DNA from: Diplonema japonicum
Lineage: Eukaryota; Euglenozoa; Diplonemea; Diplonemida; Diplonemidae
Direction: 5' to 3'
DNA: 64,000 nucleotides
Assembly: GCA_964019335.1 (NCBI GenBank)
Contig: OZ025648.1
Location: 682,001-746,000 of the forward strand
Shown: one piece after another, positions 62,021 through 64,000 of the stretch
How the letters are laid out: each line of letters opens with the position of its first letter
Numbering within the stretch: position 1 is the first letter of the stretch
The notes under the pieces: model-generated
Database searches by the model: none
Seen by the model: the letters and a program-made list of their open reading frames with translations, nothing else
What the model was told of the DNA's origin: nothing
Translations under genes and position numbers: made by a program

Positions 62021-62661
62021 ACGGGAGGGAAAAAAAAAAAAAAAAAAGGTAGTTTCCACTACCTCTTTGGATCATCATAGACGTCAACATACTGTGCTTT
62101 TTTTTTCGAATCGCAAGCTGCTTCCTCGATGGCGGCACTTGATGGGGCCCCGAAGCCTTGACGCATGCTGCCGTCGGAAGGGACATCGTTGGCTTGTACC
62201 ACACACACGCAGTGGCAAGAAACGTTATGCGCTCTTTTTCCATCTCCCTCATTACTTGCAAGCCCCGTTTTTAGAGGACACACCTCGGAGCCAAAACAGC
62301 TCCGTTACGCAAACAAAGAATAGTCCGTCTTGTTTTTCTTTTTCTTTTTTTTTTTTTCTTCTTTCCGTATTAACAACAGTATATTGCCGTGTACTAAAAA
62401 GAAAGAAAGGGGGAGAAAAAAAAAAGAAGGGGTATTATGTTTTTTGATCGATTTTTTCTTAATACACGGAACAAGAAAAAAAGGATCCCCCCCCCCCCCC
62501 CCCTGCGCTTTCTCTCTCGCTTTATTATTTCCGGTCTGTTCTTTGCTTTTCTTTCTCTCTTTCTTCATGTTTGAATTTTCCTTCCTCCCACAAAAGGAGA
62601 AAAAGAAAAAAAAGAAGGGGGGAAAAAAAAACAGGAATAAAGGGGAAAAAAAAAGAAAAAA
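62021..62661. other. Homopolymer-rich spacer
   Basis: A complex island at 62060-62310 without coding frame, a C run near 62488-62503, and a purine-rich leader (62585-62661) before the next ATG. Confidence 0.55.
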
Positions 62662-63205
62662 ATGGCCGACGAATCAAAATGGGTTGAAATTTGGGACTTA
62701 TTTGACTCGAAAAAAGCTGGTGCAATTTCAAAATCCGACTTTTTGGCGTGTGTGAGATCTTTGGGAAGGAAGTACACCGAAAAGGTATCACATTTTTTTT
62801 TTTATTCTCCATTTTTTTTCTTCCTTCATATAGGACATGAATGAAAAAACCGCCGGTCTCCCCGATCCAGTCCCTAAAGATCAGTTTTTAGCTTTTATGA
62901 AGGAACCATACACGGGGCCCACTGCTGAAGACTTGAAAACGGCTCTTACTGCCTTCGATGGGAAAGACAGTGGATCGCTGCCAATCAGCCAAATTAACAT
63001 GATGCTGAAGGGGATGGGCGATAAGCTGACAGACGAAGAGGCGCAAATCATTCTGGACGGACTCCCACAGGAGGGTGGGCAGGTCAATATCGAAAAAATG
63101 ATAGAATTCCTCAACCCCCCCCTCCCTTCGACCACACCAAACATGGACGAACTCAGAAAAGAAATTGAGTTAGAAGAGGCGGCTGCGATCGCTGCTGGAA
63201 ACTAG
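62662..63205 (+). CDS. EF-hand protein of the calmodulin/myosin light-chain type, two exons
   Basis: Exons 62662-62784 and 62834-63205, intron 49 nt (GTATC...ATATAG), 164 residues. The order of helices and loops is that of calmodulin-like light chains: WDLFDSKKAGAISKSDFLAC, then FLAFMKEPYTGPTAEDL, ALTAFDGKDSGSLPISQINM and QIILDGLPQEGGQVNIEKMI. The loops lack several Ca2+ ligands (DSKKAGAISKSD, DGKDSGSLPISQ), as in essential light chains. The C-terminal tail is Ala/Glu-rich. It is likely a light chain for a myosin or another IQ-motif partner. The exact partner cannot be told. Confidence 0.82.
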
Positions 63206-63327
63206 ATAGATGTCCCCCCCCCCCCCCCTTGTTGTCTTTCCTTAGTGTTTGTTTGTTTGTGTGTTCCATTCTTTTTCTGTCTTTGCTGCCACCTCCCCAC
63301 ACACACACAACAGTCGACACGTTCAAC

Positions 63328-64000
63328 ATGATGCTTGTATTGGCGGTTGCCGCTCTCAGCGGCACCTGCAAGCTCTCTGCTTGGGAACAAGCAATTCTCG
63401 ATAAACACAATGAATGGAGGGGCAACACACAGCCCGCTGCCAAAGACATGTTCAAAGTGCGTTGGGACACAACCATTGCCACCAACATGGCCAACCACAT
63501 CAACAGATGCGACACAAACTGGCCTCACTCCGACCAGGACACTTACAGGAAGAACGTTGGTGGGTACGAGTTCCTTGGTGAGAATCTTGCATACTGTGCA
63601 GGCACGGCTTGCGAGGCGTTGATGAGTGATGGCATTCCCGGGTACCTTGGGCAGAGTTGGTGGGATGAGAAGGATGACTACAACTGGTACACTGACAAAT
63701 CCAATGGTGGTGTGACTTCGCATTACACACAAATGTCTTCTTCCAACATCTACGCCATTGGGTGTGCTGCTGTGAAGTGTCCATCTCCCGGTCCTTATGG
63801 TTGGAGTGGTGAATGGTGGGAGTTTGGGTGCCAGTATGGTGAAAGGGGACAAGGTTACTGGATTGGCACAAAGCCATTTGAGCAAGGGTCTGGTGGTCTC
63901 ATTGAACCTGCCGATTCTGTCTACACCAAGAACCCTGATCTGTGCAAGGATGCAGGCAGCACACCACCAACACCTCCCACACCCCCGACACCTCCCACTC
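63328..64000 (+). CDS. Secreted CAP/SCP-family protein (partial at window end)
   Basis: Open from the ATG at 63328 to the last base, at least 224 residues. Signal peptide MMLVLAVAALSGTCKLSA. CAP-domain motifs: ILDKHNEWRG, then GENLAYC, HYTQMSSSNIYAIGCA (the HYTQ signature) and WWEFGCQYG. Conserved His and several paired Cys are present. After the domain begins a Pro/Thr repeat (TPPTPPTPPTP), a stalk often seen in surface or secreted proteins. CAP proteins bind sterols or act extracellularly in many eukaryotes. CACACAACAG ending at 63312 is the likely acceptor. Confidence 0.88.
   Translation, partial: MMLVLAVAALSGTCKLSAWEQAILDKHNEWRGNTQPAAKDMFKVRWDTTIATNMANHINRCDTNWPHSDQDTYRKNVGGYEFLGENLAYCAGTACEALMSDGIPGYLGQSWWDEKDDYNWYTDKSNGGVTSHYTQMSSSNIYAIGCAAVKCPSPGPYGWSGEWWEFGCQYGERGQGYWIGTKPFEQGSGGLIEPADSVYTKNPDLCKDAGSTPPTPPTPPTPPT

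Noticed and set aside
172-64000. CRISPR arrays, bacterial operons, attachment sites or riboswitches
   Set aside because: No regularly spaced repeats or prokaryotic signals; the sequence is eukaryotic nuclear DNA.

Overview
The window is nuclear DNA of a flagellated unicellular eukaryote. About 33 protein genes or clear gene remnants are present, and every host gene lies on the + strand; the only convincing minus-strand coding signal is a dead transposase inside an intron. Spacers between genes are often under 150 bases. Many start codons follow a pyrimidine-rich run and an AG. Coding regions are interrupted by tiny spliceosomal introns, 22 of which could be placed (31 to 56 nt, mostly GTATG...ACAG). 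Long one-way arrays, upstream acceptor-like signals and amastin-like four-pass membrane proteins together suggest a euglenozoan. The introns argue against a classical trypanosomatid and make a diplonemid-like organism a reasonable guess. This placement is an inference: no rRNA or spliced-leader RNA gene is visible.

Layout. 1-4009: end of one gene, then homopolymer-rich spacer. 4010-21943: a dense run with a five-pass membrane protein, a coiled-coil protein, kinesin-9, a three-active-domain protein disulfide isomerase, an IQ-motif protein, an EF-hand coiled-coil protein, a small orphan, a central-domain/coiled-coil protein and an RCC1-repeat protein. 22024-24257: three tandem, almost identical ribosomal protein L10 (uL16) genes. 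25196-31839: a small membrane protein, a decayed coding remnant, an orphan, ribokinase, and a voltage-gated K+ channel whose second intron carries a dead piggyBac transposon. 32482-41404: glucose-6-phosphate dehydrogenase with an N-terminal RIIa-type docking domain, CCDC146, a secreted serine-beta-lactamase-like protein, two small orphans and APC11. 41405-44346 is spacer. 44347-47406: a mitochondrial-type membrane protein, a cyclophilin and NPRL2.

47542-58055 is an accessory zone: four amastin/claudin-like tetraspan genes of two subfamilies (one frameshifted), interleaved with 5'-truncated LINE copies and duplicated spacer blocks. 59882-64000 returns to single genes: an ankyrin-repeat protein, another LINE remnant, a UVR/C2-like protein, an EF-hand light-chain-like protein and a secreted CAP-family protein cut by the window end.

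Several genes fit one theme, the flagellum: kinesin-9, CCDC146, the docking-domain G6PD, and possibly the IQ and EF-hand coiled-coil proteins. G6PD and ribokinase also meet at pentose-phosphate metabolism. Ribokinase ends in AKL, and the preferred disulfide isomerase model ends in SKL, both peroxisome/glycosome-type C termini.
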